From Bacteroidaceae bacterium (GTDB lineage: Bacteria; Bacteroidota; Bacteroidia; Bacteroidales; Bacteroidaceae), in the NCBI GenBank assembly GCA_902362375.1, contig CABIVS010000006.1, positions 124,001 to 188,000 of the forward strand: DNA of 64,000 nt. Reading direction: 5' to 3'. The notes beneath the pieces are model-generated. The model was not told the origin of the DNA. It worked only from the letters and a program-made list of their open reading frames with translations, and made no database searches. Below are positions 43,606 to 52,518 of this stretch, in pieces (the first letter of the stretch is position 1; each line of letters begins with the position of its first letter). The position numbers and the translations under genes were made by a program.

Positions 43606-44826
43606 ATGAAAAAGATTGTAGTAGGTCTGGCTGTGATGTTAGGTTTTTGTACGTGTACTCACAAGCCATCCGGTACATTGGATGTGAATAAGGCATTGGA
43701 CTACTGTGCGGCACAAGCACAGCGTACACTTACGGAACTGAAAACAGATTCCGGAATTGACTATACGATGATGCCGCGTAATATCATGGCTGACGAACAT
43801 CACTGGAACTGCCGTAAAGCAACGAAAGAAGAATGGTGTGCCGGTTTCTGGCCGGGGGTGCTCTGGTATGATTACGAATATACACAGGATAAACATATTC
43901 TGGAAGAAGCTAAGAAATTCACGAACTCATTGGAGTTTCTTTCTCAAATTCCCGCCTATGACCATGACTTGGGATTCCTCGTGTTTTGCAGTTATGGAAA
44001 TGGTTATCGTTTGACAAAGAATCCAGCTTATAAGAAAGTGATTCTGGATACTGCCGATTCTTTGTCTGCTCTGTTTAATCCGGTAGTGGGAACAATGCTT
44101 TCATGGCCTCGTGAAGTGGAACCGCGCAACTGGCCTCACAACACAATCATGGATAATATGATTAACCTTGAAATGTTGTTCTGGGCGGCGAAGAATGGTG
44201 GCAATCCTTATTTGTATGATATTGCCGTTTCTCATGCCGACAAAACAATGAAATGTCATTTCCGTCCTGATTATACTTCTTACCATGTAGCAGTATATGA
44301 TACCATTACAGGGAACCTGATTAAAGGAGTCACTCATCAGGGATATGCCGACAGCACCATGTGGGCACGCGGACAAGCATGGGCAATCTATGGATATACC
44401 GTAGTCTATCGTGAAACGAAAGACCCGAAGTATCTTGATTTCGCGCAGAAGGTGACAGATGTTTATCTCGAACGTCTGCCCGAAGACAAAGTCCCTTATT
44501 GGGATTTCGATGACCCCTCTATTCCGAATGCCCCACGGGACGCCTCGGCTGCGGCAGTGGTGGCTTCCTCTTTGCTCGAATTATCTACTTATCTTCCGAA
44601 TGGTACGGGCAAACGTTACAGGGATGCTGCGGTGGAAATGCTGACGAGTCTAAGTTCTGATAATTATCAGAGTGGAAAAAGCAACCCCTCTTTCCTGTTG
44701 CATAGTGTAGGACACTGGCCTGCTCATTCCGAGATAGATGCTTCTATTATTTATGCAGACTATTACTACATTGAAGCATTGCTTCGGTTGAAACGTCTGC
44801 AAGAAGGAAAGAATGTAATTAAATAA
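43606..44826 (+). CDS. GH88 unsaturated glucuronyl hydrolase
   Basis: A 406-residue enzyme with an N-terminal lipobox-like signal (MLGFCTCTH). It hydrates the double bond of the 4,5-unsaturated uronic acid left at the non-reducing end by polysaccharide lyases, releasing it. The two catalytic aspartates are Asp 121 in AYDHDLGF and Asp 183 in TIMDNMIN, 62 residues apart, close to the 61 between Asp 88 and Asp 149 of the Bacillus enzyme. WARGQAWAIYGY and HWPAHSEIDASIIYADYY are further family blocks. Its presence argues that a true lyase acts upstream, most simply the PF05426-like enzymes of these loci. Confidence 0.93.
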   Translation: MKKIVVGLAVMLGFCTCTHKPSGTLDVNKALDYCAAQAQRTLTELKTDSGIDYTMMPRNIMADEHHWNCRKATKEEWCAGFWPGVLWYDYEYTQDKHILEEAKKFTNSLEFLSQIPAYDHDLGFLVFCSYGNGYRLTKNPAYKKVILDTADSLSALFNPVVGTMLSWPREVEPRNWPHNTIMDNMINLEMLFWAAKNGGNPYLYDIAVSHADKTMKCHFRPDYTSYHVAVYDTITGNLIKGVTHQGYADSTMWARGQAWAIYGYTVVYRETKDPKYLDFAQKVTDVYLERLPEDKVPYWDFDDPSIPNAPRDASAAAVVASSLLELSTYLPNGTGKRYRDAAVEMLTSLSSDNYQSGKSNPSFLLHSVGHWPAHSEIDASIIYADYYYIEALLRLKRLQEGKNVIK

Positions 44827-44890
44827 AGAAGATTTATATCGAATAAAACACTATCTTTATCACAGTTATTTAACAATAAATCTATGTTGT

Positions 44891-45448
44891 ATGAAACAGT
44901 GCATTAAAACAAATGGAGTTTTATTCTTTTTTTGTTTGATATCATTAATCATTACTGCACAGGAGCAATCAGTGCAGTCTAATATCAAATGCTTGAATTA
45001 TCCTAGTTCGTTTGAGTTATTGCTTCGGCATTTTAAAGGAAAAATTGTATATATTGATGTAATGGCATCTTGGTGTAAACCCTGTCTGGCAGAACTCAAA
45101 GAATATGAAAAAACAGATGATTTTTTCAAAAAGAATGATATTGTGAGACTTTTTATTTCAATAGATGAACCCAAGGATTGGAATGCCTGTCTGAAAAGAT
45201 TGGATGAAAGATTATTAAATGGGTATTTTGTCACCTATCATCGACCAGAGAATAGTGTTGAGAATAACGAATTTTCTGTTGAAGTGGAGAAGTTGTTTGT
45301 CACTTATGATGAGAAAGGTAATTTCGCCGGGCTTTCAGTTCCTCAGTTTATTATTGTTAATAGGGAGGGAGCTATTGTAGAATATAAGGCACAAAGACCA
45401 AGCAATCCGGAGGAATTGAAGAATCAGTTGAAACAATACTTGGAATAA
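44891..45448 (+). CDS. TlpA-like thioredoxin-fold protein
   Basis: A 185-residue exported protein with an N-terminal hydrophobic signal, then a thioredoxin domain (KIVYIDVMASWCKPC, Cys 62 and Cys 65; cis-Pro in GLSVPQFIIV). The WCKPC site suggests a periplasmic disulphide reductase or isomerase. It is the last gene before a strong terminator and 64 bases after GH88, so it may be co-transcribed and could keep cysteines reduced in PUL enzymes (the PUL 2 lyase has a Cys-rich insertion, and the GH127-type enzyme needs a Cys nucleophile). That link is inference. Confidence 0.85.
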   Translation: MKQCIKTNGVLFFFCLISLIITAQEQSVQSNIKCLNYPSSFELLLRHFKGKIVYIDVMASWCKPCLAELKEYEKTDDFFKKNDIVRLFISIDEPKDWNACLKRLDERLLNGYFVTYHRPENSVENNEFSVEVEKLFVTYDEKGNFAGLSVPQFIIVNREGAIVEYKAQRPSNPEELKNQLKQYLE

Positions 45449-45472
45449 TATGAGGAAAGACTCCCAAAAACG

Positions 45473-45515
45473 AAAAGCTCTGCACAGAACCTTCGTTCTG
45501 TGCAGAGCTTTTTTA
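45473..45515. terminator. Bidirectional Rho-independent terminator closing PUL 2
   Basis: A 17-base perfect stem (AAAAGCTCTGCACAGAA, 45473-45489, with 45496-45512) and a six-base loop CCTTCG, flanked by A and T runs on both sides. It separates the PUL 2 tail from the convergent NlpE-like gene. Confidence 0.92.
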
Positions 45516-45536
45516 CTGGTTAGGGTTAGGTTTATT

Positions 45537-46013
45537 TTATTGTTTTACCTTGATGATGTCATAATTCAGATCACTGACAGCTTCTTGCAAGCTATCGTTC
45601 ACCAGACGAAGAGTGGTGTCATTCACAATCACGAAATACATCGGAGCTTCGCCATCCTTCGGAGTTAACTTAACAGCAGTCACAGGTTTTTTGTTCACTA
45701 CCTTGTGTACAGTTTCTTGTTTTCCTTTTGAAGTGAAAGTCTTGTTTTGTCCTTGACCTTCAGCGTCGAGGTAAGTCATATCCAATGTATACACAGTGTC
45801 CATACCGTCAGTTGCAGCGTTCAGGGTCAGTACATAATCAATACCCGGACCGTCGGCAGCAGGAAGAGTACCTTCATAAACTTCAGTCAATTCGGTAATC
45901 GGAGTCATGGCAAGAGCTAGACTGTCTGCTTGAGCCTCTGCGGCTTTGTTTGCTTTTGATTGGCATGATGCCAAAGCAGCTACGACTGCTGCTAACATAA
46001 TTACTTTTTTCAT
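45537..46013 (-). CDS. NlpE-like lipoprotein
   Basis: A 158-residue lipoprotein (lipobox ALASCQSKAN). The core VYEGTLPAADGPGIDYVLTL resembles the N-terminal domain of NlpE (copper-resistance / envelope-stress lipoprotein), with paired beta-strands through FTSKGKQETVHKVV and MYFVIVNDTTLRLV. The NlpE CxxC is absent, as in most Bacteroidota members. The role is probably at the outer membrane; a stress-signalling function is not shown by the sequence. Confidence 0.75.
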   Translation of the reverse strand: MKKVIMLAAVVAALASCQSKANKAAEAQADSLALAMTPITELTEVYEGTLPAADGPGIDYVLTLNAATDGMDTVYTLDMTYLDAEGQGQNKTFTSKGKQETVHKVVNKKPVTAVKLTPKDGEAPMYFVIVNDTTLRLVNDSLQEAVSDLNYDIIKVKQ

Positions 46014-46069
46014 CGTTAAGTGCTTTAAGTTAATATAAATATAGTGAGCTATTGCTCGTTTTTGCTATT

Positions 46070-47362
46070 CTATTCCTGTTCCTCGTCCCGTTTGATGACA
46101 AGCAGTTTGTCTACTCGTCCGCGGTCCATATCCACTACTTCGAATTGTAAATTCTTGTAGGTGAAGATGTCTCCCGCTTTCGGGATACGGCCAATCAGGA
46201 ACATGGCTAATCCCCCCAGAGTGGTGAAGTCTTCCGATTCCAGATCTTCATAGGATAAAATACCCATTTCCTCCATGAAGTCGTCGATATTCATCGAAGC
46301 TTCCACCAGCATCGAACCATCCTGCCTGGTAACGATTTCTTCTTCTTCCGTTTCATCCTCTTCAAGGATGTCTCCGAAGATACTTTCAGTCAGGTCGTGC
46401 AGGGTGATGATACCCTCTGTGCTGCCATACTCGTTAACAACAACTCCGAACTTGTTTTTGTTCTTCTTAAATAGCTCTAAAACTTTATTTGCATACAAAC
46501 TTTCCGGAATAAAGAGGGGAGGACGGGCTATCTCGCGTAAGTTAAACAGCTTTTTACTGCCTACCATCAGGATAATATCCTTTACGGAAACAACACCGAG
46601 AATTTCGTCTTTCCGTTCGTCCACCAACAGATATTTACTGTAATGTTCTTCTTCGATCGTCTTCATCACCTTTTCCTGCGTATCATCAGGGTGAAGGATA
46701 ATGAGATCTCTGCGATGCGTCATCAGTTCGTTAGCCCGTTTGTCGGAGAAGCGGAACACGTCACGTATCATTTCCGTTTCCTCTTTGTCAATCACACCCT
46801 GTTCCGAACTTTGATGGAGAATCATTTTGATTTCTTCTTGTGTCATAGGGCGTTCTTCGCTTTTCAGGCCGATCAGTTTATTCAGTAGCCGGGTAGAGAC
46901 ACTTAGCAACCATACGAAAGGGTAGGAAACCTTTGTCAGCAGGATCATGATAGGACTGAATAATATCGCATAACGCTCCGGATTACTAAGAGCGATAGAT
47001 TTGGGTACTAGCTCTCCGATAATCAGAGAAAGATAGGTGATGATTGCTACGGTAGTAACCATTGCCAGATTGCGTGCATAGGTTTCCGCTCCCGGGATAA
47101 GGGAAAAGAAAGGAACAAGGTCGTCGGCAATAGCCACACCACCATAGGCACCGGATACGATACCGATCAGAGTGATACCAATCTGAATGGTAGATAAGAA
47201 CTTTTCCGGTTCTTCCAATTGTTTCAAAACTCCGCGGGCTGATTTGTTGCCTTTGGCGACAAGTGTTTCAAGACGTGCTTTGCTGGATGATACCAGCGCA
47301 ATTTCATACATGGCAAAAATGCCATTCAGTACAAGTAAGAGAAGTATGATAAGAAATTCCAT
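46070..47362 (-). CDS. CNNM/CorC-type hemolysin-family membrane protein
   Basis: A 430-residue inner-membrane protein: DUF21/CNNM transmembrane domain (about 1-190, with EKFLSTIQIGITLIGIVSGAYGG and GELVPKSIAL), two CBS domains (about 210-335, with MTHRRDLIILHPDD and GVVVNEYGSTEGIIT) and the C-terminal CorC_HlyC domain. The family is linked to magnesium or cobalt transport. It is apparently monocistronic, 56 bases upstream of the NlpE-like gene on the same strand. Confidence 0.93.
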   Translation of the reverse strand: MEFLIILLLLVLNGIFAMYEIALVSSSKARLETLVAKGNKSARGVLKQLEEPEKFLSTIQIGITLIGIVSGAYGGVAIADDLVPFFSLIPGAETYARNLAMVTTVAIITYLSLIIGELVPKSIALSNPERYAILFSPIMILLTKVSYPFVWLLSVSTRLLNKLIGLKSEERPMTQEEIKMILHQSSEQGVIDKEETEMIRDVFRFSDKRANELMTHRRDLIILHPDDTQEKVMKTIEEEHYSKYLLVDERKDEILGVVSVKDIILMVGSKKLFNLREIARPPLFIPESLYANKVLELFKKNKNKFGVVVNEYGSTEGIITLHDLTESIFGDILEEDETEEEEIVTRQDGSMLVEASMNIDDFMEEMGILSYEDLESEDFTTLGGLAMFLIGRIPKAGDIFTYKNLQFEVVDMDRGRVDKLLVIKRDEEQE

Positions 47363-47473
47363 AAATGGATTAAAATGGTTATAGGGTCGAAATTACAAGA
47401 AATCAAGACACGATGCAAATATGTGTGACAGATTAATGAATATTTAATAATCGTGTTGTCTTTTTAGATGCAA

Positions 47474-47528
47474 ATGACGCGGATAACACAGATCTAATAA
47501 AATGATAGATCCGTGTTTTCCGCGTCAT
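47474..47528. repeat. Dispersed hairpin element, CGGAT family, diverged copy
   Basis: Arms 47474-47496 and 47506-47528 (23 bases, ATGACGCGGAT...) are reverse complements with three mismatches around nine bases, in the 192-base gap between CNNM and M48 genes. It shares the GACGCGGATAACAC layout with the elements at 22208 and 63191. It may also act as a terminator for M48. Confidence 0.65.
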
Positions 47529-47554
47529 CCGTATTTGAAGAGTTTTCTTACTTG

Positions 47555-48337
47555 TTATTTAGCGTAGGTTGCTGCTTTTGCTTTGGCACGCTCGATACGT
47601 TTCATTGTATCCGGGTGTGACGAGAACATCTTCTGCAGATAAGAAGCCTGTGGAGCATCTTTTGACAGTTCGGACAGTTTGGTCAGTGAGTTAGCCATCG
47701 CATACGGATCGATACCATTCTTTACACAGAACTCTACACCGTAATCATCTGCTTCACTTTCCTGTTTCTGCGAGTATTGCGCGCCTGCCAAAGCTTCCGC
47801 CATGGCTCCCAGTTCAGAGTCAGTCAACTTGGCTACTTTATCGTTGGTGGCGCCTGCTGCATTCTTTACAGCTGAACGGAGATAAGCATTCTTCATGGCA
47901 TCTTTTGAGTCTGTGTGAATAACGTGACCGATTTCATGTCCTACCACAGCCATTACTTCTTCATCTGTCATAACATCCATCAGACCGGCACAAATACGTA
48001 CACTACCGTCACCGCAGGCAAAGGCGTTTACGTCTATCACTTCGTATACACCGAAGTTAAGTTTCAGTCCGTCCACTTCTTTGATATGTCCGGTCAGTCT
48101 CTCCAGACGTTTGCCGTATTCGGAATCAGGTTTAGTTAAAGGATTATGAGCATCCATCCATACCATATATTCCTTGCTCATGTTAGCAATGTCCGCATCG
48201 GATAAAGTAACGGCTGATACTACGTCTTTACCGGCTTGTAACGCTTTTCCCAGATTAATCTTCTTGCCGAATTGTGCAGAAGCTGTCATACCCATGCCTA
48301 ACAATACGAAGGCAATCATAGCAATTTCTCTTTTCAT
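47555..48337 (-). CDS. M48-family zinc metallopeptidase, exported
   Basis: A 260-residue protein with a signal peptide (about 1-21) and no further membrane segment. The zinc motif is VVGHEIGHVIH (His 134, Glu 135, His 138), with the third ligand in QESEADDYG (about Glu 197). The layout matches small periplasmic M48 proteases of the LoiP/YggG type rather than membrane HtpX. It lies 31 bases downstream of the TonB receptor gene in the same direction. Role in envelope quality control is an inference. Confidence 0.9.
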   Translation of the reverse strand: MKREIAMIAFVLLGMGMTASAQFGKKINLGKALQAGKDVVSAVTLSDADIANMSKEYMVWMDAHNPLTKPDSEYGKRLERLTGHIKEVDGLKLNFGVYEVIDVNAFACGDGSVRICAGLMDVMTDEEVMAVVGHEIGHVIHTDSKDAMKNAYLRSAVKNAAGATNDKVAKLTDSELGAMAEALAGAQYSQKQESEADDYGVEFCVKNGIDPYAMANSLTKLSELSKDAPQASYLQKMFSSHPDTMKRIERAKAKAATYAK

Positions 48338-48368
48338 ACTTTTTTCTAGTTTGATGTTTTATGTATAG

Positions 48369-50747
48369 TTAATATTCAAATGTTATTCCTAATGTAGGGA
48401 GTAATGTTCCGCTCGATTGTTTGATGCGTTTCATTTTATAGTGTTGGCTATCGGCGGGAGCTTCCGGATTCTCAATAATGCCCGTACTCATCAGTACGTC
48501 CTGCTGTTTCAGTTTGCTTGCTGTGATATTTTGCAAGTCAAGATAGAATCCCAGCATACAATGTTTCAGATAAAATGTCTTGTCGATACGGAGGTCTATC
48601 TGTGCAAAGGCCGGAAGCCGTTCCTTATTGTATCTCGAATAGTCGTAATAGGCTTTGCCTTGTGCATCCCAGGCAGATACCAAGGATGATTTATCTTCAT
48701 CATAAGGCGTATAAGGAGCACCGCCGATGCAACTGACTTTCATTCCGATGCTCCATTGGCGCGGTAGATTGTAGGTTCCCCGTAAGTTGAAGATATATCG
48801 GTTGTCCCATGCAGATGCAATGTATTCACTTTCTTTGTCGTTGCGGTATTCGCTTTTAAATAAGGTAAAGGAAGAAGCCAGATTCAGTTTCTTGGCGATC
48901 AGCCATTTAGCCAGAATCTCCGCACCATACGAGCGTCCCTGGGCGGTAGAGGTCAGCAATTCATTGCCAATTACCCCATAGTCATTCCCTTTGCAAGTAA
49001 GAGGGATGCCGTCTACAACGGAGAGTGGGATTTTATCATAATCTTTGTAGAATCCTTCCACGGACACTTCGAAAGTATCTCCTTTGCGCCAACTGATGCC
49101 CAAGCTTTCCTGGCTGACTTTCATATAGCGGAGATTGTATTTGTTGACATACGTTCCGTTATTATCCTTAAAACCGAGAGCTGTGTAAGGAGGCAACTGG
49201 TAATAAAGTCCTGCATTTCCACTTAGAAACCAGTGATCGGCAAGCTGATAGGAAAGCGATATGCGCGGTGAAAGCTGGTCGGAGAGTGATTTCATCGCCG
49301 ATGAATAATTGTTGGCATCCGCTCTCAATCCCAGAGAAGCTGTGAAGCGTTCATCCATTGAAGAGTAGCTGATAGTGCCGAAAAGTCCCCAGCGCATCAT
49401 TCCCAAATAGGTATGGTAATCAAACGTTTGTGCCTGATTGGTATATGCCTTTTGAAAGGTGGTATTGGTATATTGGCTATAATCCAGATTCACTCCGAGG
49501 TTGACCTTCCAGTTTCGGAGAGAGGAAGTGTTTTCGAAGCGGAATTTTGTTTCCTGTTCGGTAGAGCGGAGACGGAGCATCAAATTCTCCGGAATGCTTT
49601 CATCATTCTGGCGGTATTTGGTGTTGCGATTGTTCAGATAGCTGTGACTGACTACCACCGACTGCACATGTGCGCCTGCATAATGACGATAAACGGCCCC
49701 TAATGTAAATGTCTCCTGCTTGATTTTCGGCAGGTAACTAAGGATGTATTCATTGTCTTCGCTATCCGCTTTCGTGTTCAACCGCATATTGTCGATTCCT
49801 CCGAGTCCCAACACTGTCAACTCGTTCTGTTCGTTAAACCGGGTTTTCAATTTGAACTGCGCATCAGTGAAAGTCGGCAGGAAAGGGAGGTCGAGCATGT
49901 CAAACAGGAACTGCAGATAGGATTGGCGCACGGATACCAGATAAGAGGTCTTTTTCCCGATATGTCCGTTGGAGGCGAGCGAGACTTCGGATGCTCCGAG
50001 GGTAGCCTTTATTGAGTTATGCTCCATATCTCCGTCGCGCAACTTGAAATCAAGAACGGAACTAAGTGCATTTCCTCTATCAGTGGGAAAAGCACCGGTG
50101 TAGAAATTGACTTCACGTATCAGGTCGGCATTGAGGATTCCTACGGGACCGCCCGATGCTCCTTGTGTGCTGAAATGATTGATATTGGGAATTTCCACTC
50201 CGTCCAGATAGAAACGGTTTTCTGAAGGAGAACCACCGCGCACGATCAGGTCGTTGCGGTAACCTATTGGTGAGAAGGCAACTCCCGGATAAGACTGTAC
50301 GATGCGTGAAATGTCCCGGTTGGCTCCCGGACTCTTTTCTATTTCCTGCAATCCGATAATGCGAAGACTGACGGGACTTTCCAGATCACGCCGGAAAGGA
50401 GAAGCGGTGACGGTTACTCCTGCCAGTTCGGTCAGGTTCTCTTCCATCTCTATTGAGATGTTCAGATCTTTGGTCGATAAAATATATTCGGGAGTAGTGA
50501 CACTCTTGTAGCCGATGGCTGTCGCTTGTAGGCGGTAGATGCCGGGAGGCACTTGTTCGATAGTGAAATGGCCTTCCGCATTGGTGACGCCACCTTTGTT
50601 CAGCCCGAGAACCATTACGTTAATGAACTCTAATGGTTGACGGCTGTTTTTTTCAATAACCGTTCCCTTAATTTGGTGTACAGGTTGTGCCTGTAGCAGG
50701 GAAAACAGAAGGTTGGAAAATAGTAGCAGTGTCAACAGTTTTTTCAT
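48369..50747 (-). CDS. TonB-dependent receptor (non-SusC)
   Basis: A 792-residue outer-membrane receptor: signal (1-20), carboxypeptidase-regulatory-like domain (IKGTVIEKNSRQPLEFINVM, about 26-105), plug (about 120-230, NDLIVRGGSPSENRFYLDGVE) and beta-barrel ending TLGITFEY. It is shorter than SusC, lacks the VVVGYGTQ signature and has no SusD partner, so it probably carries something other than a glycan (metal chelate, vitamin or peptide). A weak -7 match (TACTTTCG on the minus strand) precedes it. Co-transcribed with the M48 gene. Confidence 0.92.
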   Translation of the reverse strand: MKKLLTLLLFSNLLFSLLQAQPVHQIKGTVIEKNSRQPLEFINVMVLGLNKGGVTNAEGHFTIEQVPPGIYRLQATAIGYKSVTTPEYILSTKDLNISIEMEENLTELAGVTVTASPFRRDLESPVSLRIIGLQEIEKSPGANRDISRIVQSYPGVAFSPIGYRNDLIVRGGSPSENRFYLDGVEIPNINHFSTQGASGGPVGILNADLIREVNFYTGAFPTDRGNALSSVLDFKLRDGDMEHNSIKATLGASEVSLASNGHIGKKTSYLVSVRQSYLQFLFDMLDLPFLPTFTDAQFKLKTRFNEQNELTVLGLGGIDNMRLNTKADSEDNEYILSYLPKIKQETFTLGAVYRHYAGAHVQSVVVSHSYLNNRNTKYRQNDESIPENLMLRLRSTEQETKFRFENTSSLRNWKVNLGVNLDYSQYTNTTFQKAYTNQAQTFDYHTYLGMMRWGLFGTISYSSMDERFTASLGLRADANNYSSAMKSLSDQLSPRISLSYQLADHWFLSGNAGLYYQLPPYTALGFKDNNGTYVNKYNLRYMKVSQESLGISWRKGDTFEVSVEGFYKDYDKIPLSVVDGIPLTCKGNDYGVIGNELLTSTAQGRSYGAEILAKWLIAKKLNLASSFTLFKSEYRNDKESEYIASAWDNRYIFNLRGTYNLPRQWSIGMKVSCIGGAPYTPYDEDKSSLVSAWDAQGKAYYDYSRYNKERLPAFAQIDLRIDKTFYLKHCMLGFYLDLQNITASKLKQQDVLMSTGIIENPEAPADSQHYKMKRIKQSSGTLLPTLGITFEY

Positions 50748-50869
50748 GTGATTGCAAATTATTGCTGCGAAAGTACAAAAAAAGCATTAAAGAATGATAC
50801 CTTCCGTGAATAAAAATAGAATCACTTCTTATCTGGCTCGTTTTACTTCTTGATAAAGTTAGCCGGATT

Positions 50870-50903
50870 TTGTTTCACATTTCATTTTTATATCTTATTT
50901 TTG
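50870..50903 (+). promoter_or_regulatory. Promoter of the DUF2007 gene
   Basis: TTG at 50870-50872, 23 bases, then TATTTTTG at 50896-50903, a match to the Bacteroides promoter with slightly long spacing; the ATG is 24 bases downstream. Confidence 0.5.
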
Positions 50904-50926
50904 TGGGAAATTAAAACAGATTCCTG

Positions 50927-51361
50927 ATGAAGACTGTAAAATTGATAACTTGTAATGATGCGATGAAGGCGCATATCCTTCAAGGGGCATTGGAGAACGA
51001 AGGTATTGAGTCTATTCTGCACAATGAGAATTTCTCTACTTTGTATAAAAGCTGTGTGAGCAGCATCGCGGGGGTGGATATATTGGTGGCAGATGAAGAC
51101 TATGATAGGGCTGTTCAAGTGTTGAGGGATAACGATAGTTGGCCGGAGGAGTTGACGCTTTGCCCGTACTGCGGTTCATCGGATATCCGGTTGGTTTTGA
51201 GAAAAGGAAAGCGATGGCGTGCGATGGGGGCTGCCATACTTTCGGCATTGATGGTTATTCCTCCGGGAGACAACCACTGGAATTACACTTGTAAGCAGTG
51301 TCATAAAACCTTCGAAATGCCGGTTTCTAAATTTGATCCTTCCGCAGTGACAGAGGAATAA
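50927..51361 (+). CDS. DUF2007 domain protein with zinc ribbon
   Basis: A 144-residue protein. The N-terminal 70 residues (CNDAMKAHILQGALENEGI, then DILVADEDYDRAVQVL) are the DUF2007 signal-transducer-like fold, related to PII proteins in shape. The C-terminal part is a zinc ribbon with two pairs, CPYC and CKQC, separated by a hydrophobic stretch (WRAMGAAILSALMVIPPG) that could insert in a membrane. Function unknown. Confidence 0.85.
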   Translation: MKTVKLITCNDAMKAHILQGALENEGIESILHNENFSTLYKSCVSSIAGVDILVADEDYDRAVQVLRDNDSWPEELTLCPYCGSSDIRLVLRKGKRWRAMGAAILSALMVIPPGDNHWNYTCKQCHKTFEMPVSKFDPSAVTEE

Positions 51362-51386
51362 CTATATCTAACTATAATAACACATA

Positions 51387-52205
51387 ATGAAAAAGAAAAA
51401 ACTTCTATTAATTGTTCTTCTTTTAGTTCTGGTGGCTCCCTCTTTTGCTGCCAAAGTAGATACCTTATTAGTTAAAAGTCCTTCTATGAATAAGGAAGTG
51501 CAAGTGGTGGTGGTAACGCCGGATGCTGCGCTGGGGAAGAAAGCGGTTGCTTGCCCCGCCATTTATTTGTTGCACGGTTACGGTGGAAACGCTAAAACAT
51601 GGATGGGTATTAAACCGGATCTTCCTCAAATTGCGGACGAAAAAGGAATCATATTCGTTTGTCCGGACGGAAAGAATAGCTGGTACTGGGATAGTCCGCT
51701 TAATCCGTCTTATCGTTATGAAACTTTTATTTCATCGGAATTGGTGAAGTATATCGACGGACATTACAAGACGATTGCCGACAGGAAAGGGCGTGCCATC
51801 ACCGGATTAAGTATGGGTGGACATGGAGCGATGTGGAATGCGATCCGTCATAAAGATGTATTTGGTGCTGCCGGAACTACCAGTGGCGGGATGGATATTC
51901 GTCCGTTTCCGCAGAACTGGGAGATGGCGAAGCAGTTGGGAGAATTTGCCGCTAACAAGAAGGTATGGGATGAATATACGGTCATCAATCAGATTGATAA
52001 AATAGAAAACGGGGATTTGGCAATTATCATCGACTGTGGTGAAGCGGACTTCTTCCTGAACGTGAACAAGGATTTGCACAACCGTCTGTTGGCACGAAAG
52101 ATTAATCACGACTTTGTCACTCGTCCGGGTGGGCATACAGGAAAGTACTGGAATAATTCCATTGATTACCAGATTCTGTTCTTCGATAAGTTTTTCAAGA
52201 AATAA
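51387..52205 (+). CDS. Esterase D-family hydrolase, exported
   Basis: A 272-residue secreted esterase (signal peptide to about 22). PF00756-type features: AIYLLHGYGGNAKTW, PDGKNSWYWDSP, nucleophile elbow GLSMGGHGAM (Ser 142), Asp in IIDCGEADFF and the final His in RPGGHTGKYW. Relatives include feruloyl, acetylxylan and S-formylglutathione esterases. It starts 26 bases after the DUF2007 gene. The real acyl substrate is unknown. Confidence 0.88.
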   Translation: MKKKKLLLIVLLLVLVAPSFAAKVDTLLVKSPSMNKEVQVVVVTPDAALGKKAVACPAIYLLHGYGGNAKTWMGIKPDLPQIADEKGIIFVCPDGKNSWYWDSPLNPSYRYETFISSELVKYIDGHYKTIADRKGRAITGLSMGGHGAMWNAIRHKDVFGAAGTTSGGMDIRPFPQNWEMAKQLGEFAANKKVWDEYTVINQIDKIENGDLAIIIDCGEADFFLNVNKDLHNRLLARKINHDFVTRPGGHTGKYWNNSIDYQILFFDKFFKK

Positions 52206-52217
52206 ATCCGGGAATGC

Positions 52218-52248
52218 TTGACTTTGGCTTTTCAATGTCGTATCTTTG
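52218..52248 (+). promoter_or_regulatory. Promoter-like TTG-N20-TATCTTTG just past the esterase gene
   Basis: TTG at 52218-52220 and TATCTTTG at 52241-52248 have ideal 20-base spacing. No gene follows within 300 bases in this direction, but a terminator lies 42 bases on, which suggests a very short transcript. Confidence 0.5.
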
Positions 52249-52254
52249 GATACA

Positions 52255-52319
52255 GAATCATAAAATAGATTGAGGTTAAACTACGATAGAAGGAGGAGGC
52301 GAAAGCTTTCTCCTTTTTT
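52255..52319 (+). ncRNA. Possible small RNA of about 65 nt
   Basis: The predicted start (about seven bases after the TATCTTTG box) and the terminator at 52290-52319 bound a 65-base unit without an open frame. It could instead be only the esterase terminator preceded by a chance promoter match. Confidence 0.3.
52290..52319 (+). terminator. Rho-independent terminator
   Basis: AAGGAG (52290-52295) with CTCCTT and inner GC/GC pairs, followed by TTTTTT. It ends the esterase transcript and/or the possible small RNA. Confidence 0.75.
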
Positions 52320-52407
52320 GTTGTATGCTGCGGTGACGGAGAATCTCACCCCGGCTTGTAGCGGTTGTAAGTCGGTGTATGAAGAGGTTTTAGCTGCCGG
52401 GGGACAG

Positions 52408-52518
52408 GAAATCAGCTGTTTTATCAGGGTAAATCATACGTTCTGTTAAGTATAAACCGATGCTTTGTTAGATGTAAACCGATGCTTTATTCAGTAGAAT
52501 CAGACAGCCTGTTCGGAA
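52408..52518. repeat. Degenerate 22-base repeat array
   Basis: Five units begin at 52408, 52430, 52453, 52475 and 52497 (steps 22, 23, 22, 22). Two successive units share TAAACCGATGCTTTxTT; the others read GAAATCAGCTGTTTT, TAAATCATACGTTCT and GAATCAGACAGCC. The shape RAANC-N4/5-GNTTT resembles the units at 16860. Confidence 0.55.

Noticed and set aside
52318..52449. Short open frame of 43 codons beginning with TTG
   Set aside because: It starts inside the terminator T tract, has no ribosome-binding site, and overlaps the repeat array; no similarity recognised.
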